Shown in pieces: positions 17,494 to 28,846 of a stretch of 64,000 nucleotides of DNA (its first letter is position 1; every line of letters starts with the position of its first letter). The translations under genes and the position numbers were made by a program. A model generated the notes under the pieces. It was not told the origin of the DNA. It saw only the letters and a program-made list of their open reading frames with translations, and did no database searches. Source of the stretch: Streptomyces sp. NBC_01476 (lineage in GTDB: Bacteria > Actinomycetota > Actinomycetes > Streptomycetales > Streptomycetaceae); the NCBI RefSeq assembly GCF_036227265.1, contig NZ_CP109446.1, positions 1,935,501 through 1,999,500 of the forward strand. Direction: 5' to 3'.

Positions 17494-19008
17494 ATGGCAC
17501 GGATTGCGGTGATCGGCGCGGGTATGGGTTCGCTGGCGGCGGCGGCCCGGCTGGCCACCGGCGGCCACCAGGTGGTGGTGCACGAGCGGGCGGCCACGTA
17601 CGGCGGCGGGGTCGGGCGGCTGAGCGAGGGCGGCTTCGGCTTCGACACCGGCCCGGGGCTCCTGCTGCTGCCTGCCGTCTACCGGGATCTGTTCGTGAAG
17701 ACCGGCCGGGAGAGCCTGGAGGACACCGTCGCTCTGACGCAGGTCCGTCCGGCGAGCCGCCATCTCTTCGCCGACGGCACCGATGTGTCGCTGCCGAACG
17801 CCTCCCGTTCCGGGGTGATCGAGGCCCTGGACGCGGCCTTCGGCCGGGGCAGCGGCGAGCGCTGGAGCGAACTGCTGGTCAGGGCCCGGGAGGCGTGGGA
17901 GGTCACCCGCCGCCCGCTGCTGGAGGAGGCGCTCACCGAGCCGGCGGCGCTGGCCCGCGACCCGTATCCGGCGCTCGCCCGGCGCGGCCTGTTCCGGCGC
18001 GGCGCCCCGGCACTGGCCCGGGTGGCCGCCGCCGAACTGGGCGACCCGCGGCTGGCCGCGCTGCTGGAGAGCCACGCTCTGGCTCACGGCCTCGATCCGC
18101 GTACGGCACCGGGGGCCACCGCCGTACTGCCGTATCTGGAGGCGACGTTCGGGGTCTGGTACGTCCGCGGCGGGATGCGGGCGCTGGCCGACGCGGTGTA
18201 CCGGCGGTGCCTCGCCCGGAAGGTGGAGTTCCGGTTCGGCGCGGCGGTGACCGGGCTGCTGGAGAAGGACGGCCGGGCGGCGGGGGTCGAACTGGCCGAC
18301 GGCAGCCGCTCGGAGGCGGATCTGGTGGTCGCGGGGGCGCCGCTGCCCGCGCTGGACGGCGAGCGGGTGCTGCCGCCGGGCGCGGCCGGGCAGGATCTCG
18401 GGCCGGCCGGCGAACCCGGCCGGTTCAGCGTCCACTTGGCGCTGCGCGGCGCCCGCCCGGCCGGCACCGCGCACCGTACGGTCGTCCACCCGGCTGACCG
18501 GGACGCGGAACTGGGGTGGGTCTTCGGCGGCCGGGGCGGCCAGGCCGGCCCGCTGCCGGCTCCCGCTGCGGTCACCGTGACCGTGCTGCGGCCCGACGAC
18601 CCGGAGCTGCGGCCGGACGAGGAGCACGAGGCCGTCACGCTGACGGCGACCGTGCCCCGGCAGGGAGCGGTGGACTGGACCGCCACCGGGACCGCGGAGG
18701 ACTTCGCCGGGCGGCTGGTCACGGCCGCCGGGGCGGCCGTACCGGGTCTGCGGGAGCGGGAGTTGTGGCGCAGGGTCCGCACGCCGGCCGACACCGGGCG
18801 GGAGACGGGCGCGCCGGGCGGCTCGGTCCCTGCGCCCGCGCTGGCCGGGGCCGGGGGCGCGCTGCTGAGGCCCGCCAACCGCTCGGCCGTCCCCGGCCTG
18901 TACTTCGTCGGCGGCTGGGCCCATCCGGGCGGCGGCCTGCCGCACGCGGGCATGTCCGGGGCGATCGTGGCCGACCTGATCGCGGGCGGTCCTGGCGGCA
19001 GCCGCTGA
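17494..19008 (+). CDS. Phytoene-desaturase-like FAD-dependent oxidoreductase
   Basis: Flavoprotein of the CrtI/CrtN-like amine oxidase superfamily, 504 residues. The Rossmann motif VIGAGMGSLAAAARLA lies at the N-terminus, followed by VVVHERAATYGGGVGRLSEGGFGFDTGP, the CrtI-type second FAD segment. Near the C-terminus GLYFVGGWAHPGGGLPHAGMSG matches the CrtI signature. No other carotenoid gene (crtB, crtE, crtY) is nearby, so a carotenoid role cannot be claimed; it is probably one of the actinobacterial CrtI paralogues of unknown substrate. It lies 225 bp upstream of the geosmin synthase gene on the same strand. Confidence 0.87.
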   Translation: MARIAVIGAGMGSLAAAARLATGGHQVVVHERAATYGGGVGRLSEGGFGFDTGPGLLLLPAVYRDLFVKTGRESLEDTVALTQVRPASRHLFADGTDVSLPNASRSGVIEALDAAFGRGSGERWSELLVRAREAWEVTRRPLLEEALTEPAALARDPYPALARRGLFRRGAPALARVAAAELGDPRLAALLESHALAHGLDPRTAPGATAVLPYLEATFGVWYVRGGMRALADAVYRRCLARKVEFRFGAAVTGLLEKDGRAAGVELADGSRSEADLVVAGAPLPALDGERVLPPGAAGQDLGPAGEPGRFSVHLALRGARPAGTAHRTVVHPADRDAELGWVFGGRGGQAGPLPAPAAVTVTVLRPDDPELRPDEEHEAVTLTATVPRQGAVDWTATGTAEDFAGRLVTAAGAAVPGLRERELWRRVRTPADTGRETGAPGGSVPAPALAGAGGALLRPANRSAVPGLYFVGGWAHPGGGLPHAGMSGAIVADLIAGGPGGSR

Positions 19009-19061
19009 GCCGGTGGCGCCGCGCCGGCTCGGTCCGCCGCCGAACGCAACTCCGGGCCCGC

Positions 19062-19097
19062 CGCGGAACCCAGCACGGAACCCACCGCGGAACCCGC
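19062..19097. repeat. Three 12-bp tandem repeats with CGGAACCC core
   Basis: CGGAACCC recurs at 19064-19071, 19076-19083 and 19088-19095 with exact 12-bp spacing in the 225-bp gap before the geosmin synthase. No open frame fits, so it is either a simple repeat or a regulatory array. Confidence 0.6.
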
Positions 19098-19157
19098 TGC
19101 GAAGATCGTTAATCGACCGCCTGCCCGGATTCAACCGATCGGGCGGAAAAGCCCTTT

Positions 19158-19198
19158 GCGCCCTGACACGTTCCCCGGGCCGCGACCTAGCGTGTTCG
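19158..19198 (+). promoter_or_regulatory. Possible geosmin synthase promoter
   Basis: CTGACA (about 19161) and TAGCGT (about 19188) are spaced by roughly 19-20 bp, some 40 bp upstream of the start codon. The spacing is longer than ideal, so this is a tentative call. Confidence 0.25.
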
Positions 19199-19209
19199 TC
19201 GGCTGATGA

Positions 19210-21501
<2,292 letters not shown>

Positions 21502-21529
21502 ACCGGGTGCGAACGGGGGCGCCGGCGGG

Positions 21530-22579
21530 TCAGTAGCGGTACGGGTCGTACGGGTCGGTGTACTCGTACGGCTCGGACGGCTCGGCGGTGTACTGCGGCT
21601 GGTGCTGCTGGTCGTACGGCGACTGCTGCTGCTGGTGCGGGATGTAGGGCTGCGCCTGCGGGTCGTAGCCGTACCCCTGCCCCTGGCCGGCGTACGGGTC
21701 GGCGGGCGGCTGCTGGCCCTGGTACGGCGCCTCCGCGTGCTGCGGGTGCTGCTGCGGCGTCCAGTCCCCGGTTCCGGCGGCCTGGGCGCCGTAGGTGTCG
21801 TACCCCGCGTAGCCGCCGGTGCCGTAAGCGTCGTATCCGCCGCCCCCGTTGGTCCCGTTGCCGCCATTGCCCCCGTTGGTCCCGTTGTAGGAGGCCGCCG
21901 CGGGCTGCTGCTCCTGGTAGCCGGCCTGCTCGAAACCGTAGGCCTGGCCGCTGCCCCAGCCGGTCTGCTGCGGGTCGTAGCCGTAGGCGCCGTCGTAACC
22001 GGCCGCCGCCGGGTGCGGCTCACCGTTCCAGCTCTCGTAGCCCTGAGCGCCGTAGCCCTCGTAGCCGCCGCTGGTGTACGGGTCCGGCGTGTACGAGGAC
22101 TGGCCGTCGTAGAGCGGGTATTCGCCGCTGTCGTCGTGCATCGGCACCGGCTGGAAGACCGAGGTCTCGCCGTCGTCGCCGAACTCGTCCTGGCCGGCGA
22201 GCACATCGGCGTCCGCGCCCCGGGCCGGCGCCGCGCCTTCGTACCCGTCAGGTTCGACCGGGGTGACTTCGAGGACCGGCTCGGCCGGCCGTCCCGCGCC
22301 CCTGCGCCGGCGGCTGGAGCCGGGCCGGCCGCCCAGCGCCCAGCCGGTGGAGAATCCCCGCTTGTAGGAGAGCGTGACGAAGGCCTGTCCGGCGCCGAAC
22401 GCGAGCGCGCCCAGCACGATCAGGACCACCTGACGCGTCGCCACGCCGGCCACCACACCCATGAACCCCGCGAAGGCGAGCAGCCGCCAGCGCAGCCGGG
22501 CCTTGTACTGCAGCAGGACCTCGCCGAGCAGCCACAGCGCGACGATGCCAAACGCGATGTAGAGCACCGAGTAGCCCAT
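21530..22579 (-). CDS. Membrane protein with long Tyr/Gly/Gln-rich low-complexity tail
   Basis: Function unknown; 349 residues. Two or three membrane helices fill the first 75 residues (SVLYIAFGIVALWLLGEVLL and two more), followed by a basic RRRR patch and about 240 residues of acidic, Tyr/Gly/Gln/Pro/Ala-rich sequence with repeated Tyr-Gly, GGYEGYG and QQQQ-type motifs, ending YEYTDPYDPYRY. Such composition is typical of intrinsically disordered, prion-like or condensate-forming regions. It begins 26 bp after the metF stop and is probably cotranscribed. The tail could be a scaffold for other envelope proteins; this is inference. Confidence 0.8.
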   Translation of the reverse strand: MGYSVLYIAFGIVALWLLGEVLLQYKARLRWRLLAFAGFMGVVAGVATRQVVLIVLGALAFGAGQAFVTLSYKRGFSTGWALGGRPGSSRRRRGAGRPAEPVLEVTPVEPDGYEGAAPARGADADVLAGQDEFGDDGETSVFQPVPMHDDSGEYPLYDGQSSYTPDPYTSGGYEGYGAQGYESWNGEPHPAAAGYDGAYGYDPQQTGWGSGQAYGFEQAGYQEQQPAAASYNGTNGGNGGNGTNGGGGYDAYGTGGYAGYDTYGAQAAGTGDWTPQQHPQHAEAPYQGQQPPADPYAGQGQGYGYDPQAQPYIPHQQQQSPYDQQHQPQYTAEPSEPYEYTDPYDPYRY

Positions 22580-22605
22580 GTGCCCACTTCCTCACCTAGG
22601 GGGTG

Positions 22606-23526
22606 TCACGCCGCCCGCTGGTGCAGCCCGAGGTTCTCGTAGATCTCCAGCGAGGCGGTGGAGTGGTTAAGAGTAATGAAGTGGAGCCCCGGAATGTCCT
22701 CGGCCATCAGACGCCGGCACATCTCGGTGGTGAACTCGATGCCGATCGCCCGGACCGCGGCCGGGTCGTCCTGCACCGCCAGGATGCGCCGGGCCAGGTC
22801 GGGCGGGAAAGGAGCGTTGCCGAGCTGGGCGAAACGTTCGATCTGCCGGACGTTGGTGACCGGCATCACTTCGGGAATGATAGGGACGGTGCAGCCCGCC
22901 GCGTCCACCCGGTCCCGCAGCCGCAGGTAGTCGTCGGCGTCGAAGAACATCTGGGTGATCGCGAAGTCGGCGCCGGCCCGGCACTTGTCGATGAAGTGGC
23001 GGGTGTCCTCGGCCGGGTCGGTGGAGCGCGGGTGCATCTCGGTGAAGGCGGCCACGCCCACACAGAAATCGCCCGACTCCTTGATCAGCCGGACCAGGTC
23101 GGCGGCGTAGTGGAGACCCTGGGGATGCGCCACCCACTCGGCCAGCGGGTCACCGGGCGGGTCGCCCCGCACCGCGAGGATGTTGCGGATCCCGGCGTCG
23201 GCGTACTGCCCGATGATGTTGCGCAGCTCGGCGACGGAGTGATTCACCGCGGTGAGGTGGGCACAGGGGGTGAGCGTGGTGTCCGAGACGATCCGGTCGG
23301 TGGCGCGGATGGTGCCGTCGCGGGAGGAGCCGCCGGCTCCGTAGGTGACCGAGACGAAGGTGGGGCCCACCGCCTCGATCCGGCGGATCGCGTTCCACAG
23401 CGTCCGCTCGCCCTTCGCGGTCCTGGGCGCGGCGAACTCGAACGAGTACGAGCGCTCGCCGCGGGCGAGGAGCTCGCGGATCGTGAGGGCTCGGTTGGTG
23501 CGGGTGGAGGGTGTGCCCATGGCCAT
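22606..23526 (-). CDS. metF: Methylenetetrahydrofolate reductase
   Basis: Flavoenzyme reducing 5,10-methylene-THF to 5-methyl-THF for methionine synthesis. The 306 residues match the bacterial length and contain SFEFAAPRT (catalytic Glu strand), [14 protein letters not shown], the [12 protein letters not shown] motif, and [20 protein letters not shown]. Two in-frame ATGs at 23526 and 23520 are both possible; I keep the first. No SAM or B12 riboswitch is seen upstream. A Tyr-rich membrane protein gene follows. Confidence 0.95.
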   Translation of the reverse strand: MAMGTPSTRTNRALTIRELLARGERSYSFEFAAPRTAKGERTLWNAIRRIEAVGPTFVSVTYGAGGSSRDGTIRATDRIVSDTTLTPCAHLTAVNHSVAELRNIIGQYADAGIRNILAVRGDPPGDPLAEWVAHPQGLHYAADLVRLIKESGDFCVGVAAFTEMHPRSTDPAEDTRHFIDKCRAGADFAITQMFFDADDYLRLRDRVDAAGCTVPIIPEVMPVTNVRQIERFAQLGNAPFPPDLARRILAVQDDPAAVRAIGIEFTTEMCRRLMAEDIPGLHFITLNHSTASLEIYENLGLHQRAA

Positions 23527-23639
23527 GCATGCAGGCTAGCCCGGTCTGGCGACCGTGCGTGACCTCACCGGACGTTATGCCCGCCTCCATACGTTTTTAC
23601 GTTCCCCCCGGAAGTACCCGCCCCCTCGGAAGTACCTCC

Positions 23640-23880
23640 GCCCCGCCTCCCGCGGGGTGCCCTTGCGGGCGGGCGGCACCTCGTTTTTCAGGGGCGCTGG
23701 GGGTACCCCCGGACGAAGTCTGGGGGAGGAACTGCGCGAACGGCCACGACGGGGCCGCACCCCGTCACCGGCCCAAAGGGGCTGTTGCTGTCGTGTCCGG
23801 ACCACCGGCCGGTGGGTGGTTGCTCGCGCAGTTCCCCGCGCCCCTTTGGGGCGCGGGTCCGCGGGCCCGGAGGGACTGGG
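23640..23880. repeat. Streptomycete intergenic repeat with large imperfect hairpin
   Basis: The 374-bp gap between metF and thiE contains no credible gene. It holds GGGGGTACCCCC followed by GACGAAGTCTGGGGGAGG, then GGAACTGCGCGA (23728-23739) whose complement TCGCGCAGTTCC (23824-23835) lies 84 bp on, with about 20-bp arms allowing mismatches. A nested ACCACCGGCCGGTGG hairpin and GCGCCCCTTTGGGGCGC follow. These are words of the short repeats scattered between Streptomyces genes, often acting as transcription stops. Here it lies downstream of thiE and upstream of metF. Confidence 0.75.
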
Positions 23881-23900
23881 TGCCCCTGGCGGGGCACGGG

Positions 23901-24548
23901 TTACAGGGCCCGGAGGGTCTTGGTGAAGGCAGCGGCGGCGGACGCGGGGTCCGGGGCCTGGGTGATCGCACGGACGACCACCACACGCCGGGCCCCCGCG
24001 TCCAGCACCTCGTGGAGGTTGGACAGACCGATCCCGCCGATCGCGAACCACGGCCGCTCCGTACCGAGCCCCGCGGCGTACCGCACGAGGCCGAGGCCGG
24101 GCGCCGGCCGCCCCGGCTTGGTGGGGGTGGGCCAGACCGGCCCGGTGCAGAAATAGTCCGCGCCTGGCTCCCCGCAGGCCGCCGCCACCTCCGCCTCCGC
24201 GTGGCAGGACCGCCCGATCAGTACGTCGTCGCCGAGCAGGGCACGCGCCGCCGGGACCGGGAGGTCGCCCTGTCCGAGGTGGAGTACGTCCGCCCCGGCC
24301 GCGTGCGCCACATCGGCGCGGTCGTTGACCGCGAGGAGCTTGCCGTGCCGGCGGCAGGCCGCCGCGAGCACGGCGAGCGCGGCCAGCTCCTCGCGGGCCT
24401 CGATGCCCTTGTCGCGGAGCTGGATGATGTCCACCCCGCCGCCGAGCGCGGCGTCCGCGAACTCCGCGAGGTCGCCGCGCGCGGTGCGGGCGTCGGTGCA
24501 GAGGTAGAGGCGGGCGTCGGCGAGCTGCCGGTGGGCTGCGGTGGTCAT
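23901..24548 (-). CDS. thiE: Thiamine phosphate synthase
   Basis: Joins HMP-PP and the thiazole phosphate to give thiamine phosphate in the cytoplasm. The 215 residues form the usual TIM barrel with [61 protein letters not shown] and [12 protein letters not shown]. The ATG at 24548 fits the family. The partner thiazole genes thiO-thiS-thiG lie 2 kb away in the opposite direction. It is followed by the intergenic repeat, which probably terminates its transcript. Confidence 0.95.
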   Translation of the reverse strand: MTTAAHRQLADARLYLCTDARTARGDLAEFADAALGGGVDIIQLRDKGIEAREELAALAVLAAACRRHGKLLAVNDRADVAHAAGADVLHLGQGDLPVPAARALLGDDVLIGRSCHAEAEVAAACGEPGADYFCTGPVWPTPTKPGRPAPGLGLVRYAAGLGTERPWFAIGGIGLSNLHEVLDAGARRVVVVRAITQAPDPASAAAAFTKTLRAL

Positions 24549-24605
24549 CTGGCTCCCCCGTGAGCGCCCCGGCGGGCTCAGGGTCCCCCGGGGCGCGGTT
24601 CGCGG

Positions 24606-24980
24606 CTACACGGCGAGCGCCTGGGCCCGGCGCTTCACCTCGGTCCCCCGATTCTCCCGCAGCGCCTGTGCGGGGGTGCCGGGCAGGGTCGGGTCGGGCG
24701 TGAAGAGCCACTCCAGGGCCTCTTCGTCCGAGAACCCGTCGTCCTTGAGGACGGTCAGGGTGCCGGACAGGCCCTTGATGATCTTCCCCTCACCGAGGAA
24801 GTCGCTGGGCACCATCAGCACCTTGTTCTCACCCCGCCGGACCGCGATCAGCTGACCCTCCTTGATCAGCGGCCGGATCCGGGTCACTTCGAGACCGAGA
24901 CGCTCGGCGACCTCCGGCAGCGTGAGCCAGGAAGGGACGAGAGCGTCAATGTGTGCGTCAACCGACGAGAAAACAGTCAC
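24606..24980 (-). CDS. Rv2175c-family DNA-binding protein
   Basis: Small winged-helix protein, 124 residues, orthologous in type to Mycobacterium tuberculosis Rv2175c, which binds DNA and is phosphorylated by the Ser/Thr kinase PknL. The helix-turn-helix is WLTLPEVAERLGLEVTRIRPLIKEGQLIAVRR, then VLMVPSDFLGEGKIIKGLSGTLTVLKDDGFSDEEALEWLF. The start is GTG 24980, without a clear ribosome site. The N-terminal Thr2/Ser5/Ser6 could be kinase targets. A PASTA kinase gene lies 5 kb away. Its targets are unknown. Confidence 0.88.
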   Translation of the reverse strand: MTVFSSVDAHIDALVPSWLTLPEVAERLGLEVTRIRPLIKEGQLIAVRRGENKVLMVPSDFLGEGKIIKGLSGTLTVLKDDGFSDEEALEWLFTPDPTLPGTPAQALRENRGTEVKRRAQALAV

Positions 24981-25049
24981 AGGACAAGCGTGCCACCTGC
25001 CGCCGACAACCGCTGCGGCACGCCGCCGACCGGGCTACGCGCCCCGCGC

Positions 25050-26252
25050 TCATCTGACCACGGACTTGAGCGGCACCCCCGGGTCGGCGGCGAGCTCCGG
25101 GTCCACCACGGCGGACTTCGCGATCAGCTTCCTGGCCTGCGCCATGTCCCGCGGCCTGCCCACCGCGAGCAGCGCCACCAGCCGCCCGTCCCGCAGCCAG
25201 AGCACCGACCACGCCGGGTCCGCCGGGTCGCCGCGCGGCAGCATCGTGTCGGCCTCGCTGTGGTGGCCCGCGTACTGCACGAACCGGCCGAACTGCTCGG
25301 ACCAGAAGTACGGCACCGGGTCGTACCGCGCGTCCCCGCCCATCAGGTTGGCGGCGGCGGTCCGCGGGCCCTGCACCGCGTTGTCCCAGTGGTGGATGAG
25401 CAGCCGCCGGCCGTAGCGGGCGGACGGGAAGGACGCGCAGTCCCCGACCGCGTAGACGTCCTCGGCGGTGGTACGCAGCCGGTCGTCGGCGAGCACCGCG
25501 CCGTGGGGGTCGAGGGCGACGGCCGAGTCGCCGAGCCAGCCGTTGGCGGCGCGGGCGCCGATGCCGACCACGACGGCCGCGGCGGACAGCCGGCTGCCGT
25601 CGGAGAGCACCACGGCGCCCGGTTCGACGGCGGCGACCGCGGTGCCGGTGCGCAGTTCCACCCCGGCCTCGTCGTACCAGCCGCGCATGTGGTCGGTGAC
25701 GGACGCGGGCAGTACGCCGGCCAGCGGGCGGTCGGCGGCCTCCACCACGGTCACCGGGCAGCCGGCCTGGCGGGCCGCGGTGGCGAACTCGGCGCCGATC
25801 CAGCCGGCCCCCACCACGACGACGCGCTGCCGCGCCAGCAGGACGGGGCGCAGGGCGGCGGCGTCGTCGAGCGTACGGAGCGGGAAGACGCCGGGGAGGC
25901 CGGCCGTGCCGGGCAGGCCGACGGCGTAGGCGCCGGTGGCGAGCACGAGGTGGTCGTACGGCACGGTGCCGGCGCCGGTGACGACCTGCTTGGTCTCGGC
26001 GTGCAGCGCCTCGGCCCTTACGCCGAGGCGCAGTTCGACGTCCAGGGCGGCGAAGTCGACGTCGAAGCGGACGTCGACGGGGGCTTCCGCGTCGCCCAGC
26101 AGGACCGCCTTCGACAGCGGCGGGCGGTCGTACGGAGGGTGCCGCTCGTCGCCGAGCAGCGTGATGCCGCCTCGCCAGCCCTGCCCCCTCAGTTCCACCG
26201 CGGTCTGCACTCCGGCCATCCCGGCCCCGACGATCACCACGTTCCGCTCCAC
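25050..26252 (-). CDS. NAD(P)H-dependent FAD oxidoreductase (ferredoxin-reductase type)
   Basis: Predicted flavoprotein of the pyridine nucleotide-disulfide family, 400 residues, similar to rubredoxin/ferredoxin reductases. FAD motif VVIVGAGMAGVQTAVELR at the N-terminus, NAD motif VVVVGAGWIGAEFATAARQ near the middle, and DVYAVGDCASFPS for the second FAD contact. No CXXC disulfide is present. The C-terminal reductase domain (HHWDNAVQGPRTAAANLMG) fits the ferredoxin-reductase group. Start is GTG 26252, preceded by a 395-bp divergent region with the thiamine riboswitch. The electron acceptor is unknown. Confidence 0.85.
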   Translation of the reverse strand: MERNVVIVGAGMAGVQTAVELRGQGWRGGITLLGDERHPPYDRPPLSKAVLLGDAEAPVDVRFDVDFAALDVELRLGVRAEALHAETKQVVTGAGTVPYDHLVLATGAYAVGLPGTAGLPGVFPLRTLDDAAALRPVLLARQRVVVVGAGWIGAEFATAARQAGCPVTVVEAADRPLAGVLPASVTDHMRGWYDEAGVELRTGTAVAAVEPGAVVLSDGSRLSAAAVVVGIGARAANGWLGDSAVALDPHGAVLADDRLRTTAEDVYAVGDCASFPSARYGRRLLIHHWDNAVQGPRTAAANLMGGDARYDPVPYFWSEQFGRFVQYAGHHSEADTMLPRGDPADPAWSVLWLRDGRLVALLAVGRPRDMAQARKLIAKSAVVDPELAADPGVPLKSVVR

Positions 26253-26530
26253 GGGGGTTACCGTAGCCCGCGGTGCCCCGCGCGGGCGGCTGCCGGTACC
26301 CGTGCCCCGCCGCCCGGAGCTGTTCCCGCCGTCCCACCCGCTCCCCGGCTCCCGCCCGCGCCATCCGTGCGAGTGGTTCTCCGGCGGAACGGTCCTTCGG
26401 CGCCCGGCCGGACCGCCCCCGGGCGGAAGGCCGCCGGCGGCGGCCTGAACGCACCACGCGGCCCGTCGTCCGGCGGCGGTCCGCGCGGGCGGGAAAGACC
26501 CCGCCCCGTACCGGTGGGCCGCCCGGCGGG
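26253..26530. other. Gene-free stretch between the FAD reductase and the TPP riboswitch
   Basis: About 280 bp of extremely GC-rich sequence with no credible gene on either strand. It must contain the reductase promoter and the thi promoter, but I cannot pick convincing -35/-10 hexamers. Confidence 0.5.
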
Positions 26531-26638
26531 GATAGGGTGCCGGGGAAAGCGCGGGAGCCCGGACGGACTGGGCTGAGAGGGCGGCTGACCGGCCGCCGAC
26601 CGTAAGAACCTGATCCGGGTCATGCCGGCGAAGGGAGA
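26531..26638 (+). ncRNA. TPP riboswitch (THI element) controlling thiO-thiS-thiG
   Basis: The conserved THI-box words appear in order: AGGGTGCC (26534-26541), GGCTGAGA (26571-26578), a variable GC hairpin (GCGGCTGACC..GGCCGCC), then GTAAGAACCTGATCCGGGT (26602-26620) and CATGCCGGCGAAGGGA (26621-26636). The terminal GGGAG is also the thiO ribosome binding site 10 nt before the ATG, so TPP binding should directly hide the site and stop translation. No transcription terminator is seen in between, fitting translational control. Confidence 0.95.
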
Positions 26639-26647
26639 CCGAGCACG

Positions 26648-27817
26648 ATGCCCCTACCCGTGAACGGGCCCAGGGCCCACGACGTCCTGGTGGTCGGCGG
26701 CGGCCTCATCGGCCTCGTCACCGCCTGGCGGTCCGCCCAGCAGGGCCTGGCCACCGCCCTTGCCGACCCCGCCCCCGGCGGCGGAGCCGCGCATGCCGCG
26801 GCCGGTATGCTCGCCGCGGTCACCGAGCTGCAGTACGGCGAGCAGACCCTGCTCGACCTGAACCTCGCCTCGGCCGCCCGCTACCCCGCCTTCACCGCGG
26901 AACTCACCGAACTCACCGGCCTCGACACCGGTTACCGCCCCTGCGGCACCCTCGCCGTCGCCCTGGACGCCGACGACCGCGCCGATCTGCGGGACCTGCA
27001 CGCCTTCCAGACCTCGCTCGGCCTGGAGTCGCAGTGGCTCAGCGGGCGGGACTGCCGCCGCCTCGAACCGCTGCTCGCCCCGGGAGTGCGCGGCGGACTG
27101 CGGGTGGACGGCGATCACCAGGTGGACCCGCGGCGCCTGGTCGCCGCCCTGCTGCGGGCCGCAGAACTCGCCGGGGTGACGTTCCTGCGCTCCGCGGTGA
27201 CCCGTATCGCCCGTACCGGTGACCGCGTCACCGGTGCGGTACTGGCCGACGGCAGCGAACCGGCCGCCGGCCGCACCGTGCTGGCCGCGGGCAGCGAGAG
27301 CGGCCGGATCGCCGGGCTGCCGGAGGAGGCGCTGCCGCCGGTCCGCCCGGTGAAGGGCCAGATCCTGCGGCTGCGGATCCCGGCCACGCACGCGCCCTTC
27401 CTCTCCCGTACGGTCCGGGCGGTGGTACGCGGCAGCCATGTCTATCTGGTGCCGCGGGAGAACGGCGAGCTGGTACTCGGCGCCACCAGCGAGGAGTTCG
27501 GCTGGGACACCACGGTCACCGCCGGCGGCGTCTACGGACTGCTCCGCGACGCGCATGAGCTGGTGCCGGGCATCACCGAACTCCCGCTCACCGAGATGCT
27601 CGCCGGGCTGCGCCCCGGCTCCCCCGACAACGCTCCGCTGCTCGGCCCCACCGCCCTGGACGGGCTGCTGCTGGCCACCGGGCACCACCGCAACGGCGTC
27701 CTGCTCACCCCGGTCACCGGCGACATCATGGCCGAGGTGCTGGCCCGCGGTGAACTCCCGGAGTACGCGCGGCCGTTCACCGCGGCCCGGTGCGTACGGC
27801 AGGAGCAGCCGGCATGA
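26648..27817 (+). CDS. thiO: Glycine oxidase
   Basis: FAD enzyme oxidising glycine to iminoglycine for thiazole formation in thiamine synthesis. The 389 residues have the Rossmann motif VLVVGGGLIGLVTAW, the AAAGMLAA segment, and GVLLTPVTGDIMAEVL near the C-terminus, typical of ThiO. It is the first gene behind the TPP riboswitch and overlaps thiS by 4 nt (ATGA). Actinobacteria use ThiO rather than the anaerobic ThiH. Confidence 0.94.
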   Translation: MPLPVNGPRAHDVLVVGGGLIGLVTAWRSAQQGLATALADPAPGGGAAHAAAGMLAAVTELQYGEQTLLDLNLASAARYPAFTAELTELTGLDTGYRPCGTLAVALDADDRADLRDLHAFQTSLGLESQWLSGRDCRRLEPLLAPGVRGGLRVDGDHQVDPRRLVAALLRAAELAGVTFLRSAVTRIARTGDRVTGAVLADGSEPAAGRTVLAAGSESGRIAGLPEEALPPVRPVKGQILRLRIPATHAPFLSRTVRAVVRGSHVYLVPRENGELVLGATSEEFGWDTTVTAGGVYGLLRDAHELVPGITELPLTEMLAGLRPGSPDNAPLLGPTALDGLLLATGHHRNGVLLTPVTGDIMAEVLARGELPEYARPFTAARCVRQEQPA

Positions 27818-28020
27818 CGATCACCGTACGGCTCAACGGTGAACCCCGTGAGCTGGCCGAACCGTGCGCCCTGGCCGCCCTCGTGGCGACCCTCACCACC
27901 GCCCACTCGGGCGTCGCCGCCGCGCTCAACGAGACGGTGGTGCCGCGGACCCGCTGGCCCGACACCGTCCTCGCGGACGGCGACCGCGTCGAGATCCTGA
28001 CCGCGGTACAGGGGGGGTGA
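27814..28020 (+). CDS. thiS: Sulfur carrier protein ThiS
   Basis: Ubiquitin-like sulfur carrier of 68 residues, starting MTITVRLNGEPRE and ending in the required Gly-Gly (TAVQGG) that is adenylated and thiocarboxylated. A longer reading from 27790 exists, but the ATG at 27814 gives the family length and overlaps the thiO stop. It delivers sulfur to ThiG, encoded 3 nt downstream. Confidence 0.94.
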   Translation: MTITVRLNGEPRELAEPCALAALVATLTTAHSGVAAALNETVVPRTRWPDTVLADGDRVEILTAVQGG

Positions 28021-28839
<819 letters not shown>

Positions 28840-28846
28840 GCGGTGT

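Noticed and set aside
17494-19008. Carotenoid biosynthesis cluster
   Set aside because: Only one CrtI-like gene; crtB, crtE and cyclase genes are absent.
23527-23640. SAM or cobalamin riboswitch upstream of metF
   Set aside because: No S-box, SAM-II or B12-box words are visible; the start codons lie within a few bases of unstructured sequence.
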